From Pseudomonas sp. CROZ-RG-20F-R04-15 (GTDB lineage Bacteria > Pseudomonadota > Gammaproteobacteria > Pseudomonadales > Pseudomonadaceae), in the NCBI RefSeq assembly GCF_022662375.1, contig NZ_JAKNQL010000001.1:806001-870000 (forward strand): a stretch of 64,000 nt of DNA. The letters are read 5' to 3'. The notes beneath the pieces are model-generated. The model had not been told where the DNA came from, ran no database searches, and was given only the letters and a program-made list of their open reading frames with translations. The translations under genes were made by a program, and so were the position numbers. Shown piece after piece: positions 1 to 8,616 of this stretch (within the stretch, counting starts at the first letter, position 1; the number at the start of each line of letters is the position of its first letter).

Positions 1-1
1 C

Positions 2-232
2 ACGACGTTACGCGGCGAACAGATCAGCCCGGCACAGGTTTCGAAAGCGGTGGTGGTGTTGCAGGAGCTGGATCGCGAGATTCGCCTGAAGACACGTAAC
101 AAGCGTTCGCTGGATGACGTGTTGCGTGGGGCGATGCATCTGGGGACGGTGAGTACCAAGGAGTTTGTGCAACTGGCCGAGAGTGTTCTTGGCGAGTCCT
201 CAAAAGTCCTTGATACCGCGTTGCTTCAGTGA
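2..232 (+). CDS. C-terminal fragment of a probable M61-like peptidase
   Basis: The frame is open from the window edge to a TGA at 230-232, so only the last 76 residues of a longer protein are present and the start lies outside. The fragment contains KRSLDDVLRGAM, resembling the SLDDVMRxL segment near the C-terminus of M61 (glycyl aminopeptidase-like) proteins, followed by a short helical tail ending in DTALLQ. The catalytic HExxH region would lie upstream and cannot be checked. The assignment rests on this one motif and is tentative. A REP pair follows the stop codon within 10 bases. Confidence 0.35.
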   Translation, partial: TTLRGEQISPAQVSKAVVVLQELDREIRLKTRNKRSLDDVLRGAMHLGTVSTKEFVQLAESVLGESSKVLDTALLQ

Positions 233-239
233 GACCGCT

Positions 240-304
240 ATCGCGAGCAGGCTCACTCCTACAAGGGAACGCGTTCCAAATGTAGGAGTGAGCCTGCTCG
301 CGAT
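240..304. repeat. REP inverted pair (GAGTGAGC variant)
   Basis: Two 24-base arms (240-263 and 281-304) are perfect inverted repeats around a 17-base spacer. This is the TAGGAGTGAGCCTGCTCGC variant of the fluorescent-pseudomonad REP element. It sits between the stop codons of two converging genes. Confidence 0.93.
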
Positions 305-334
305 GGGGCCTTCAACCCCACCGCAAATCTGCGA

Positions 335-712
335 TCAAACCCCGGCTTTCGGCGATTTCACCGAATCATTGCCGGTCACGGTAGCGGTTTTGGTCGCCGC
401 CTCAGCATTCGCCTTCAGCTTGCTCAACTCTTCCCCGGCCCGCTCGATCTTCGCTCGCACGTTATTCATGTCCTGACGACTTTTCTCAAACAGGCTTTTG
501 ACCGAGCTGTGCCCGGTAATCCCGCGCGCCATCGCCACGCCGCCAATTGCCACCTGAATCAAACCGAACACGCCGCCACGGCGCAGGCCTTTACCGACCA
601 TGATCACGCCGCCCGCGAGTGAGCCGATGCGCTCCCAGCCTTCGACGTTCTGCTCGGAATGGCTCTGGAACGGGGTGGATTCGATGCGTTCGACACGTTT
701 GAGCTCGGTCAT
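335..712 (-). CDS. DUF2892 (YgaP-like transmembrane domain) protein
   Basis: A 125-residue protein. The central stretch, about residues 27-70 (GWERIGSLAGGVIMVGKGLR, then a second hydrophobic segment GGVFGLIQVAIGGVAMARG), matches the two-helix hairpin of the DUF2892 inner-membrane family. The tail is charged and probably coiled-coil (EKSRQDMNNVRAKIERAGEE), ending in a Thr/Lys-rich segment. The ATG at 712 was chosen because GGAGAAAG precedes it at good spacing; the frame also extends upstream by 22 residues without family character. No enzymatic function is known for the stand-alone domain. Confidence 0.75.
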   Translation of the reverse strand: MTELKRVERIESTPFQSHSEQNVEGWERIGSLAGGVIMVGKGLRRGGVFGLIQVAIGGVAMARGITGHSSVKSLFEKSRQDMNNVRAKIERAGEELSKLKANAEAATKTATVTGNDSVKSPKAGV

Positions 713-793
713 GATCTTTCTCCAGGCAATGAGTAATCGATAAACAAGCTGACTGCCGGAGCGGTCAGCTCGTTCCATCGAATATGCGGCGTT

Positions 794-1264
794 TCAGCGG
801 AATTTCGGCCCGGAGCGGGTGTTCAAGCCCTTGGCCATGCGGTCGTAGAGCACGACGTTGACGGTCGCGGCGAGGTTCATGCAGCCGGTGGTCGGGATGT
901 ACACGACGTCTTCGCACCAGTCGCGGATCTCTTTGTCCAGCGAGCCGTCTTCGGGGCCGAAGATGTACAGGGCGCGATCCGGGTGGGTGTATTCCGGCAG
1001 AGGGCGGGCGCCCTCGACCAGTTCCACGGCGACGGGCACGCAGTTGAGCGGGAGGATCTTTTTCAGATCGTCGATGCCGATCAGCGGGATGTCGTAGTGC
1101 ACACGTTTGGTGTCGGTGACGAAGTCGGCGGCGCGTTCATAACGCTTGCCGGTGTAGAACACCGACGCCACGCCGTAGCAGCCTGCGGCGCGCATCACCG
1201 AACCGACGTTCTCTGGTGATTTGGGGTTATACAAACCAATGCAGCTGTACCGTTTGTCTGCCAC
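794..1264 (-). CDS. SpoU/TrmH-family RNA methyltransferase
   Basis: A 156-residue protein, consistent with the minimal SPOUT fold that methylates tRNA or rRNA ribose using SAM. Visible SpoU motifs are motif 1 near the N-terminus (PENVGSVMRAAGCYG, with Asn19 and Arg24), motif 2 (YIFGPEDGSL) and motif 3 (IPTTGCMNLAATVNVVLYD), which forms the trefoil-knot SAM site. The start is GTG at 1264 with a weak ribosome-binding site. There is no extra RNA-binding domain, so it resembles TrmL-type stand-alone enzymes, but the substrate cannot be read from sequence. Confidence 0.88.
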   Translation of the reverse strand: MADKRYSCIGLYNPKSPENVGSVMRAAGCYGVASVFYTGKRYERAADFVTDTKRVHYDIPLIGIDDLKKILPLNCVPVAVELVEGARPLPEYTHPDRALYIFGPEDGSLDKEIRDWCEDVVYIPTTGCMNLAATVNVVLYDRMAKGLNTRSGPKFR

Positions 1265-1353
1265 GAGCGGGGTGCCTTCGGGAAAAAGAGCGCGATTATA
1301 CGGGGATTGGGGGAGGGCGGGCAGATTCGAGATCTACGGTGTCTGGCCGGCCG

Positions 1354-1431
1354 CCTTCGCGAGCAGGCTCGCTCCCACATTTGATCGGCGTCGTACACTA
1401 AACCAATGTGGGAGCGAGCCTGCTCGCGAAG
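1354..1431. repeat. REP inverted pair
   Basis: Two inverted arms (about 1354-1380 and 1405-1431) carry the GAGCGAGCCTGCTCGC core, separated by about 24 bases. It lies between the GTG start of the SpoU gene and the stop of the yajD gene. Confidence 0.93.
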
Positions 1432-1456
1432 GGGCCAGTTCAGGCGCTGAAGATCA

Positions 1457-1828
1457 TCAGTCTTCTTTTTTCATCAACCCGGCGAGGGCGGCAAACGGGT
1501 TATGCGTTGCCTTGGCAATCTTCGGCGTGCTCAGCGAGCCTTCGCTGAAATACTGCTGATCGGTATAGCGCGAGTGTTCGTTGTCGTGGCAATACAGGCA
1601 CAACAATTCCCAGTTCGAGCCGTCCTGCGGGTTGTTGTCGTGATTGTGGTCGCGGTGGTGCACGGTCAGTTCGCTCAGGCGCTTGCCGGAAAACTCACGG
1701 GTGCAGCGGCCACAGACGTGCGGGTACATCTTCAGGGCTTTGTCGCGGTAGCCCATTTCTTTGTCGCGCTGGTTGTCGGCGAGGATGCGATCCAGCTTCG
1801 ACGTGTTGGTTGGGGTGGACGAACTCAT
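1457..1828 (-). CDS. yajD: YajD-family HNH nuclease
   Basis: A 123-residue protein with a complete zinc-stabilised HNH core: CGRC (Cys39/Cys42), the catalytic pair HH57-58 in LTVHHRDHNHDN, Asn72 in the helix, then CLYCHDNEH (Cys77, Cys80, His81/His85). Length and motif order match E. coli YajD, a small HNH protein whose substrate is not established. The ATG at 1828 is the first start in frame. It lies 49 bases beyond the stop of the SpeE-like gene on the same strand and may be cotranscribed with it. Confidence 0.88.
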   Translation of the reverse strand: MSSSTPTNTSKLDRILADNQRDKEMGYRDKALKMYPHVCGRCTREFSGKRLSELTVHHRDHNHDNNPQDGSNWELLCLYCHDNEHSRYTDQQYFSEGSLSTPKIAKATHNPFAALAGLMKKED

Positions 1829-1877
1829 GGGTTCACCTTTGTAAAAAGACTAATGACGGTTATGAGCAGAGTTTAGC

Positions 1878-2564
1878 TCAGCCCTTGAGCTTCTCGGCAA
1901 TCCAGATCGTGTGGCGGGTGCCCTTGTTGCCGTGGGCGAAGACCTGGACTTCTTCGGCCTTGAATCCGGCCTTCTTCAATTTGTCGGAAAACAGCCGGTC
2001 AGCGCTGGCCGACCACACAGCGAGCACGCCTTTGGGGCGCAGGGCCTTGGCGCAGGCATTCAGACCCGCGGCGGAGTACAGCCAGCTGTTGGCCTTCTGG
2101 GTCAGGCCTTCGGGACCGTTGTCGACGTCGAGCATGATCGCGTCGAAGCCGTTCGGTTCGCTTTGCAGCACCTTCGCCACGTCTTCCTGACGGATCACCG
2201 TGCGCGAATCGAGCAGCGGTCGACCGGACTTTTCGCCGAGCGGGCCACGGTTCCACTCGACGACGCCGGGCACCAGTTCCGCGACCACCACTTCAGCGGT
2301 TTTGCCCAGATGCTTGAGCGCCGAGGCGAGGGTGAAACCCATGCCCAGTCCGCCGATCAGCACCCGCGAGTCCGGCCGCCCGGCCACTTTACGGCAAGGA
2401 ATTTCCGCCAGCGCATCTTCGGAGCCGTGCATGCGCGTGTTCATCAATTGCCCGCCGTCGCCGCCCTGGATCTTGATGACGAAATCTTCGCCATACTCGA
2501 ACAGGCACAGGGCACCGCCGCTTTCAGGGATCGGGGTGGTGTCGAGCAGAACGAAACGTTTCAT
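1878..2564 (-). CDS. Spermidine synthase-like (SpeE-fold) methyltransferase-type protein
   Basis: A 228-residue Rossmann-fold protein. The glycine-rich SAM-type loop is VLIGGLGMGFTLASALKH, followed by acidic motif II (VVAELVPGVVEWN) and DAIMLDVDNGPEGL, in the order seen in SpeE-like proteins. It lacks the N-terminal beta-domain of true spermidine synthases. It may therefore act on another nucleophile or not be an aminopropyltransferase; the family is commonly annotated as spermidine synthase by homology only. The ATG at 2564 was chosen over an upstream in-frame extension that looks non-coding. A secreted-protein gene is divergent 81 bases away. Confidence 0.75.
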   Translation of the reverse strand: MKRFVLLDTTPIPESGGALCLFEYGEDFVIKIQGGDGGQLMNTRMHGSEDALAEIPCRKVAGRPDSRVLIGGLGMGFTLASALKHLGKTAEVVVAELVPGVVEWNRGPLGEKSGRPLLDSRTVIRQEDVAKVLQSEPNGFDAIMLDVDNGPEGLTQKANSWLYSAAGLNACAKALRPKGVLAVWSASADRLFSDKLKKAGFKAEEVQVFAHGNKGTRHTIWIAEKLKG

Positions 2565-2645
2565 GGAAATCTCTACAAGGGGGGAAGGCAAGCAGGCCCG
2601 TTGGGAGTAGCCTGAGCACAGACTAGAGGCCAAACGGAGCCCTTG

Positions 2646-2930
2646 ATGAAGCGCACCATTCTAACGGTCATTGCCCTGGCCGCGCTCTCGATTACTGCAG
2701 TGCAGGCGCAACAGACAATACCGGTCAGCCCGGCGCCGCAACCCGGCTCGCCCGGCACCGCGACGCCGACGCCGTATCCGCAGATAACGCCGATCAACAT
2801 TCCCAAGTCAGGTGCCGGCAGTGGCAGCCCGCCGTTGGTACCGATTGAAATGCCCACTCCGCCGAGCAAGGATCAACCTGTGCCGGGCATTGAACCGAGC
2901 GGCACCAAAGCCAAATCCCCCGGCGGTTAA
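2646..2930 (+). CDS. Small proline-rich exported protein
   Basis: A 94-residue protein with an N-terminal signal peptide (MKRTILTVIALAALSITAVQA, cleavage expected after AQA or nearby). The remainder is rich in Pro, Gly, Ser and Thr (for example PQPGSPGTATPTPYPQ) and looks unstructured. The ATG at 2646 follows GGAG at 7 bases. No enzymatic domain is visible, so the function is unknown. The stop codon is interleaved with that of the converging cyclic-nucleotide-binding gene. Confidence 0.72.
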   Translation: MKRTILTVIALAALSITAVQAQQTIPVSPAPQPGSPGTATPTPYPQITPINIPKSGAGSGSPPLVPIEMPTPPSKDQPVPGIEPSGTKAKSPGG

Positions 2931-3400
2931 ACCTGCTGCGCGGCCAATTGGCCGTCTGCCATGCGCAGGCGTTTCGACAGGGATACGGCGAGGGCGCGAA
3001 TGATCTTGGCGGCGATTTTCGGCGCATCGTTGAGCATTTTTTCCAGCGAATCCTTGCCCAGGTTCAGCAACTGGCAATTGCTCGCGGCGACACAGGTGGC
3101 CGAGCGGCGTTCGCCATCGAGCACGGCCATTTCGCCAAACGCCCGACCGCTGCGCAGGGTGGCCATGGTGATGACCTGGCCATCGGGTCCGGTTTTTTGC
3201 ACGGCGACCTGACCGGTGTGGAGGATGCACATGAAGCTGCCGGCATCGCCCTCACGGAAAATCGCCTCGCCTTCGGCCACGGTGCTGATGCTGAAATAGC
3301 CGGAAGCGGCCGCAAAATCGGCCAGCTGCAATTGATCGAACAGGCCACAGTCCATCAGCCAGTCACGGATTTCGTTGTTCAGGAAGGTCGGTTCTGACAT
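2927..3400 (-). CDS. Cyclic nucleotide-binding domain protein
   Basis: A 157-residue protein made mainly of one cNMP-binding beta-roll, about residues 17-135. Motifs include EGEAIFREGDAGSFMCILHTG and the phosphate-binding cassette SGRAFGEMAVLDGERRSATC, with the expected FGE and the Arg that contacts the cyclic phosphate. There is no helix-turn-helix, so unlike Crp/Vfr it is not itself a DNA-binding regulator. It more likely senses cAMP or c-di-GMP for a partner, or is a stand-alone binding module. Its stop codon shares bases with the opposing gene. Confidence 0.85.
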   Translation of the reverse strand: MSEPTFLNNEIRDWLMDCGLFDQLQLADFAAASGYFSISTVAEGEAIFREGDAGSFMCILHTGQVAVQKTGPDGQVITMATLRSGRAFGEMAVLDGERRSATCVAASNCQLLNLGKDSLEKMLNDAPKIAAKIIRALAVSLSKRLRMADGQLAAQQV

Positions 3401-3506
3401 GTCGTCACGGTCTTTTTGTTTTCACTGTTTCAAGGCTGTACACCGCCCCTGTGGGGTATCGGCCTCTTGGGTCTGCAATTAAGACCCAAGTGACCAACGG
3501 AGTTCC

Positions 3507-5561
3507 TCAGGCCAGGCCCAAAACCTTGAAAACAAATGCGTATTCGAGCGCTACGTCACGTAATCCCTGATAACGCCCGCTCATCCCGCCATGCCCGGCG
3601 CCCAGTTCAGTCTTGAGCAGCAGCACATTGTCGTCGGTCTTGGTCGCGCGCAATTTCGCCACCCACTTCGCCGCTTCCCAGTACTGCACGCGGCTGTCGT
3701 TGTAGCCGGCGATGACCAGCGTCGCCGGATAATCCTGCGCGCTGACGTTTTCGTACGGTGCATACGCCTTGATCCGCTCGTAAACATCCGGCTCTTCAGG
3801 ATTACCCCATTCGTCATACTCGGTGACGGTCAGCGGCAGGTCCGGGTCGAGCATGGTGTTGAGCACGTCGACGAACGGCACTTCGGCAATCGCCACGGCG
3901 AACAGATCCGGACGCTGGTTGAGCACTGCACCGATCAACAAACCACCGGCGCTGCCACCGCTGATTGCCAGTTTATCGGCGGTGGTAATGCCGTTGAGGA
4001 TCAGGAATTCGGCGCAGGCAATGAAGTCGCTGAAGGTGTTGTGCTTGTGTTCCTGCTTGCCGGCGCGATACCAGGCTTCGCCCAGTTCACCGCCGCCGCG
4101 CACGTGAGCGATGGCGAAGGCCATGCCACGATCCAGAAGGCTTAGACGGGCGTGGGAGAACCACGGATCAAGGCTCGAACCGTAAGCGCCGTAGCCGTAC
4201 AGATACAGCGGCACTGCTTTGCCAACCATTTCGCGCTTCATCACCAGACTGATCGGCACTTGCGTGCCGTCCGGCGCCGTTGCCCACAGACGCTGGCTGA
4301 CGTAAGCGTCGGCGTCGAACGGGCCAAGTACCGGAGTTTCTTTCAACACCGCTTGTTCGCCGCTGGCGAGAATCAGTTGGCGAACCTGTGCCGGGCGGTT
4401 CAATGCTTCGTAGCGCAGACGAATGCGGTCGCTTTCAAATTCCAGGCTGTTTTGCACATACAGGCTGTAGGCGGCGTCCGGCAATTGCACGCGATACGGC
4501 GCCAGACCGTGTGGATGTACTTCGATGATCGGCAAGCCACCTTCGCGCAGGCTCAGGGTCATGGCCTCGGTGTTGAGGCTGACACCGTCGAGCATCACCG
4601 TGTCGCTGTGGGGGATCAGGTTCTGCCATTCGGCTTCGGTCGGCGCGGTGCCGTTATCCGGGGCCTGATACAGGGCATAGTTGATGCCGTCACGGTTGGT
4701 GCGGATAAACCACGTCCACACGCCATCGAGCAGGCCGTGATCGACATCGTATTCATGATCTTCGACCCGTGGCGCCAGGCAGGTGAAGGGCTGGTGCGGC
4801 TGATTGGCGTCGAGCGCCCAGACTTCGCTGGTGGTCTTGCTGCCCAGCGACAGCAGCAATTGCTGCTCGGAACTGGAACGGTAGCAGTGCAGGAAGAAAC
4901 GCCCGTCCGGCTCGTGGAAAACTTCTTCGGCAGCGGTGCCGTCGAGGCGGTAACGGAACAACTTGTGTGGACGATGGGTGTCGTCGAGTACGCCGAAAAA
5001 CAGGGTCAGGCTGTCATTGGCCCAGGTCATGCTGCCGTCGCAGTCTTCGAATTCCAGTTCGCTGACTTTGTCGTTGGCCAGTTCCTTGACGAACAGCGTG
5101 TAGATCTCATCGCCTGAGGCGTCGACGCTGTAGGCCAGACGCTGGTGGTCCGGGCTGATGCTGAACGCGCCCAGCGAGAAGAACCCGCCGTTGGCCAGCA
5201 CATTCGGGTCGAGCAGCAGCTGTTCGCGGCTTTCGTCGAGGCTCAGGCTGTCGTCTGCCGGACGCGGACAGCGGTAATGCCGGGCGTACTCGTCGCCCGC
5301 CGTGGTGCGCGTGTAATACAGGTACGGGCCCCACGGCGAGGGCAGGGACAGGTCGGTTTCAAGAATCCGGCCCTTGATCTCTTCGAACAGAGTTTCGCGC
5401 AACTCGGCCTGATCGGCGGTTTGCGCCTCTTGGTATGCGTTTTCGGCCTTGAGGTAATCGAGCACCGCGTCGGTGTCGCGCTCCTGCAGCCAGGCATACG
5501 GGTCGGCACCGGCGGCCTTGTGGGCGATCGGGGCACTGTTGGCGTTGGCGGATTGGGGCAT
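3507..5561 (-). CDS. ptrB: Oligopeptidase B (S9A prolyl oligopeptidase family)
   Basis: A 684-residue cytoplasmic serine peptidase that cleaves short peptides after basic residues. The N-terminal beta-propeller runs to about residue 400. The C-terminal alpha/beta-hydrolase domain carries the triad Ser537 (GGSAGG), Asp622 (GYNDSRVQYWEA) and His657 (GAGHGGMSGR), offset by five from E. coli OpB. Acidic residues before the nucleophile region fit a preference for Arg/Lys at P1. The ATG at 5561 gives the family length; 36 more codons upstream are open but run toward a REP element and look non-coding. Confidence 0.94.
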   Translation of the reverse strand: MPQSANANSAPIAHKAAGADPYAWLQERDTDAVLDYLKAENAYQEAQTADQAELRETLFEEIKGRILETDLSLPSPWGPYLYYTRTTAGDEYARHYRCPRPADDSLSLDESREQLLLDPNVLANGGFFSLGAFSISPDHQRLAYSVDASGDEIYTLFVKELANDKVSELEFEDCDGSMTWANDSLTLFFGVLDDTHRPHKLFRYRLDGTAAEEVFHEPDGRFFLHCYRSSSEQQLLLSLGSKTTSEVWALDANQPHQPFTCLAPRVEDHEYDVDHGLLDGVWTWFIRTNRDGINYALYQAPDNGTAPTEAEWQNLIPHSDTVMLDGVSLNTEAMTLSLREGGLPIIEVHPHGLAPYRVQLPDAAYSLYVQNSLEFESDRIRLRYEALNRPAQVRQLILASGEQAVLKETPVLGPFDADAYVSQRLWATAPDGTQVPISLVMKREMVGKAVPLYLYGYGAYGSSLDPWFSHARLSLLDRGMAFAIAHVRGGGELGEAWYRAGKQEHKHNTFSDFIACAEFLILNGITTADKLAISGGSAGGLLIGAVLNQRPDLFAVAIAEVPFVDVLNTMLDPDLPLTVTEYDEWGNPEEPDVYERIKAYAPYENVSAQDYPATLVIAGYNDSRVQYWEAAKWVAKLRATKTDDNVLLLKTELGAGHGGMSGRYQGLRDVALEYAFVFKVLGLA

Positions 5562-5623
5562 GGAAGGCTCTCGGACAATATTCGGAATAAGGTTTTTTAC
5601 AGCGCTTGATACCGCCGCAGCCC

Positions 5624-5716
5624 CCTGTGGGAGCGAGCTTGCTCGCGAAGGCGGTGGGTCAGACAACAAAGTTTCAACTGACAGTTCGTATTCGCGAGCA
5701 GGCTCGCTCCCACAGG
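5624..5716. repeat. REP inverted pair upstream of opB
   Basis: Arms at about 5624-5650 and 5691-5716 carry the GAGCGAGC[TC]TGCTCGC core in opposite orientation. Unlike most copies here, this pair lies in a divergent intergenic region, between the opB start and the group II intron. Confidence 0.92.
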
Positions 5717-5760
5717 TCGTGTGTCTATTGGGACAAGCCGCACGGGCGAAAAGTCGTTAC

Positions 5761-5773
5761 TATAAGCGCCTCT
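5761..5773 (+). other. Intron-binding sites (IBS2/IBS1) of the group II intron target
   Basis: The six bases before the 5' splice site, GCCTCT (5768-5773), are exactly complementary to AGAGGC at 6453-6458 inside domain I (EBS1). The preceding TATAA (5761-5765) can pair with TTATA at 6389-6393, a possible EBS2. The stretch TACTATAAG also resembles a sigma-70 -10 element. The IBS1 match is direct sequence evidence; the IBS2 match is weaker. Confidence 0.72.
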
Positions 5774-6452
5774 GTGCGACACGCGTAGCGTGTCTTCAAG
5801 ACCTCGAGGTGTCAGATCATCTTGAGGGGCTCCTTGAGTGGAGTCGAAGCCTAGGTATCGCCTCCTTGGAAACAAATCTGTCCCAGAAGTCCAGTACCTT
5901 CAAGGGCTTGCCGCTGCGGCGGGGTATGCAAAAGGGTCGATACAGCATTCAAAACTCGCCCTCAGAAAGCGTTTTTCTTTCTGGAATGCATCTCAAATCA
6001 TCGGTTCTTCTCAGAACCTAACCCACGCGGGAAAGAATCCCCGCAGGGGTTTTCTCCTGCTTCTGAAACAGGGGGAAACAAACCTTAGAGCATGCTGCTT
6101 AGGCAGTCCCCGCTCCTATCCATCTGAAGACGCGAGCGAAAGTTCTGTCTGTCATTGTCCATCTAATTTGCTTGCAAGTTAGCAGCGGACTCGTTGTGCG
6201 ACCAACGATAGCCTAGGAAAACATGCGTCATTGGCAACGATGAGGTGTGAAGCTTTTCTGACAACGTAGTCCCCGAAAGGGCCTGCATTTTCCGCGAGGG
6301 GATGCGGGGATGCTCGGAGCAGAACCGGGTTGAGACGCTAGGCTGATCGGAATGGGCAACATATGTGAACTGCTGATAAACGTCGTAATTATAAACAAGC
6401 CAAAACTGCTGTCAGGCTTGAGCCAACAGGCAAAGTGATCGGATACCTCCGT

Positions 6453-6458
6453 AGAGGC
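6453..6458 (+). ncRNA. EBS1 loop of intron domain I
   Basis: AGAGGC in the exon-recognition region of domain I is the exact reverse complement of the last six bases of the 5' exon (GCCTCT, 5768-5773). It lies 680 bases into the intron, upstream of the ORF, as expected. Confidence 0.65.
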
Positions 6459-6837
6459 TGGGGGTACGTCGTCATCAGGATCACCGGCGGAAAGGCAGGC
6501 CCTAACCCAATCGTGTGACAGGCAGGGAACGTGGTAAGTCCGTATGGCTGCCTTCGGGCAGGTGAACCGCAAGGGGATCTGTTGGCCGTGCGGGTATGGG
6601 ATCGCAGAGAAAGCGAAAGTCGATTTGTAATGAATCGAATAGGGGTTGGAACATCACCTCACGGGAAACCGGGCAGACTTCTGCGTGGTCTTTTGTCGCA
6701 TGAACTCTGACTGAGCCTGTCTCAATAATTTCAGAAACCTGTGTTTAGGTTTCCCATTAATCCAGCCCTGACGGGACGTCCATTCCCGTCAGGGAATGCG
6801 TACGTCTTCAGCTCAGGCAATTTGAGAGGAAGGCAGC

Positions 6838-8535
6838 ATGCTAGTACATAGCCCTATGGCCGTGTCTGCGCCCTCCAGCGCTCCGCAGCAATGGCATGAC
6901 ATCGATTGGCGTCGTGTCCAGCGGAACGTTCGGGCAATGCAGGTGCGGATCGCGAAGGCTGGTCGGGAAGGCGACTGGCGCAAGGTTAAATCCTTGCAAC
7001 GGATGCTGACCCGCTCTCGATCGGCCAGATACTTGGCCGTTCGGCGAGTCACTGAAAACCAGGGCAAGCGCACGGCGGGAGTCGACCGCGTGCTCTGGGA
7101 TACACCCGATGCCAAATGGAAAGCGGCAAATGGGTTGAAGCGCCACGGATACAAACCTCGGCCATTACGGCGAGTTTTTATTCCGAAGTCGAATGGAAAG
7201 GAGCGCCCTCTGGGCATTCCGACCATGACAGACAGAGCTATGCAAGCCTTGTATTTGTTAGCTCTGGCGCCCATCGCGGAAACCACCGGTGATCCAAATA
7301 GCTATGGCTTCAGGATCGAACGTTCGACGGCGGATGCAATGGGACAGCTGTTCGTCTGCCTGTCCAAAAAGGTTTCGGCCCAATGGGTACTGGAGGCGGA
7401 CATCAAAGGCTGCTTTGACCACATCAATCATGACTGGCTGATCGCCAATGTCCCTACAGACAACGAGATCCTTCGGAAGTGGTTGAAAGCCGGGGTAATT
7501 CATAAAGGCCAACTGCAGGCAACGAATGCTGGGACGCCGCAGGGCGGGATTATCTCGCCCACCTTGGCAAATATGGTGCTGGATGGCCTGGAATCACAGC
7601 TCAAGCAACATCTGGGCGTGACACAGGCCAAGAAGCTGAAAATCAACGTGGTGCGTTACGCGGATGACTTTGTGATTACCGGAGACTCGAAAGAGGTGCT
7701 GGAAAGCGAAATCAGACCTTGGGTGGAGCAGTTTCTCGCTGTAAGGGGGCTGCAGTTGTCACTCGAGAAAACCCGCGTGGTTCACATAGACGAAGGCTTC
7801 GACTTTCTGGGATGGAATTTCCGCAAGTACGACGGGAAACTCCTGATCAAACCGAGCAAGAAAAACGTGAAAGCGTTCTATCGCAAAGTGAAGACAGTCA
7901 TCAGCGCTAATAAAACGGCCCGGCAAGAGGATCTGATTCGATTGCTTAACCCGATACTGCGAGGTTGGGCGGTTTATCACCAGCCGGTTGTGGCCAAGAA
8001 GGCGTTTAGCCGAATGGATAACTCTGTTTTCCATGCTCTCTGGTACTGGGCGAAGAGGCGACATCCAAACAAATCGTTGGAGTGGGTCAGGAGAAACTAT
8101 TTTCAGGCTCACGAAGGCAGAAATTGGGTATTTGCCACCACGGCAATGAAGGTTGACGGATCGAAAGCAATAGCACCTCTGTACTCAATTGCGAGTACCG
8201 CGATCGAGCGGCATAGAAAGGTGAGTGGGGGCTACAACCCCTTTGATCCTTCCATGGAGGAAATGGGAGAGAAACTGCGAATGGTACGAATGCTCAAAAA
8301 GCTGAAATACCGTAAACAGATTGTGAGGCTTTTCCAAACCCAAAAAGGTCTATGTCCACTGTGCAAACAGCCGATCACCAAGGATAGCGGTTGGCATGAC
8401 CACCACATAATTCACCGCTCCCAAGGCGGTGGAGACACCTTGGATAACCGAGTACTATTACACCCAGTTTGTCATCAGCAGCTACACAGCCGTGGATTGA
8501 CAGTAAACAAGCCGGCTCCAAACGGGGCTTACTAA
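6838..8535 (+). CDS. ltrA: Group II intron reverse transcriptase/maturase (LtrA-like) with HNH endonuclease
   Basis: A 565-residue intron-encoded protein. It promotes folding and splicing of its own intron RNA and copies the intron into DNA target sites. The reverse transcriptase domain covers about residues 55-340, with the catalytic YADD at 274-277 intact and GTPQGGIISPTLANMVLDG before it. The maturase (X) domain follows (LRGWAVYHQPVVAKKAF). The C-terminal HNH endonuclease has CPLC at 506-509, HDHHIIHRSQGG and HPVCHQQLH, so all catalytic parts appear present. ATG 6838 follows a strong GAGAGGAAGG site. The full-length frame suggests the element can still be mobile. Confidence 0.95.
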   Translation: MLVHSPMAVSAPSSAPQQWHDIDWRRVQRNVRAMQVRIAKAGREGDWRKVKSLQRMLTRSRSARYLAVRRVTENQGKRTAGVDRVLWDTPDAKWKAANGLKRHGYKPRPLRRVFIPKSNGKERPLGIPTMTDRAMQALYLLALAPIAETTGDPNSYGFRIERSTADAMGQLFVCLSKKVSAQWVLEADIKGCFDHINHDWLIANVPTDNEILRKWLKAGVIHKGQLQATNAGTPQGGIISPTLANMVLDGLESQLKQHLGVTQAKKLKINVVRYADDFVITGDSKEVLESEIRPWVEQFLAVRGLQLSLEKTRVVHIDEGFDFLGWNFRKYDGKLLIKPSKKNVKAFYRKVKTVISANKTARQEDLIRLLNPILRGWAVYHQPVVAKKAFSRMDNSVFHALWYWAKRRHPNKSLEWVRRNYFQAHEGRNWVFATTAMKVDGSKAIAPLYSIASTAIERHRKVSGGYNPFDPSMEEMGEKLRMVRMLKKLKYRKQIVRLFQTQKGLCPLCKQPITKDSGWHDHHIIHRSQGGGDTLDNRVLLHPVCHQQLHSRGLTVNKPAPNGAY

Positions 8536-8541
8536 AGACTT

Positions 8542-8616
8542 GAGCCGTATGCGTTGAAAGGCGCACGTACGGTTCTTAGGGGGAGGCAGACCAGTAATGG
8601 TCTGTCTCTACCCGAC
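8542..8616 (+). ncRNA. Group II intron domains V and VI
   Basis: Domain V occupies 8542-8575: a 34-nt hairpin starting GAGCCGTATG, with the central bulge and GAAA tetraloop, closing in GTACGGTTC. Domain VI at about 8578-8615 pairs GGCAGACC with GGTCTGTC around a six-base loop. An unpaired A at 8610 is placed seven bases before the 3' splice site, as expected for the branch point. Confidence 0.9.

Larger units (their letters stand above)
5774..8616 (+). mobile_element. Complete group II intron with RT-maturase-endonuclease ORF
   Basis: The intron is about 2843 bases. It begins with GTGCGAC, the group II 5' consensus, and ends ...CTACCCGAC with a terminal AC. Domain V is a canonical 34-nt hairpin at 8542-8575. 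Domain VI follows, with a candidate branch-point A at 8610, seven bases from the 3' end. The encoded protein lies in domain IV. EBS1 at 6453-6458 pairs with the exon, supporting both boundary and orientation. The RT-X-HNH protein and EBS1/EBS2 use suggest a chloroplast-like class rather than the terminator-seeking class C. It lies between opB and the next gene, in the sense orientation of the latter. It appears intact. Confidence 0.93.

Noticed and set aside
5562..5669. Longer N-terminus for oligopeptidase B
   Set aside because: The added 36 residues run toward a REP element and would exceed the family length; ATG 5561 aligns catalytic residues with E. coli OpB at a constant offset.
5774..8616. 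Class C (terminator-seeking) group II intron
   Set aside because: The intron has a full HNH domain and a six-base EBS1, and its 5' exon is not a terminator hairpin.
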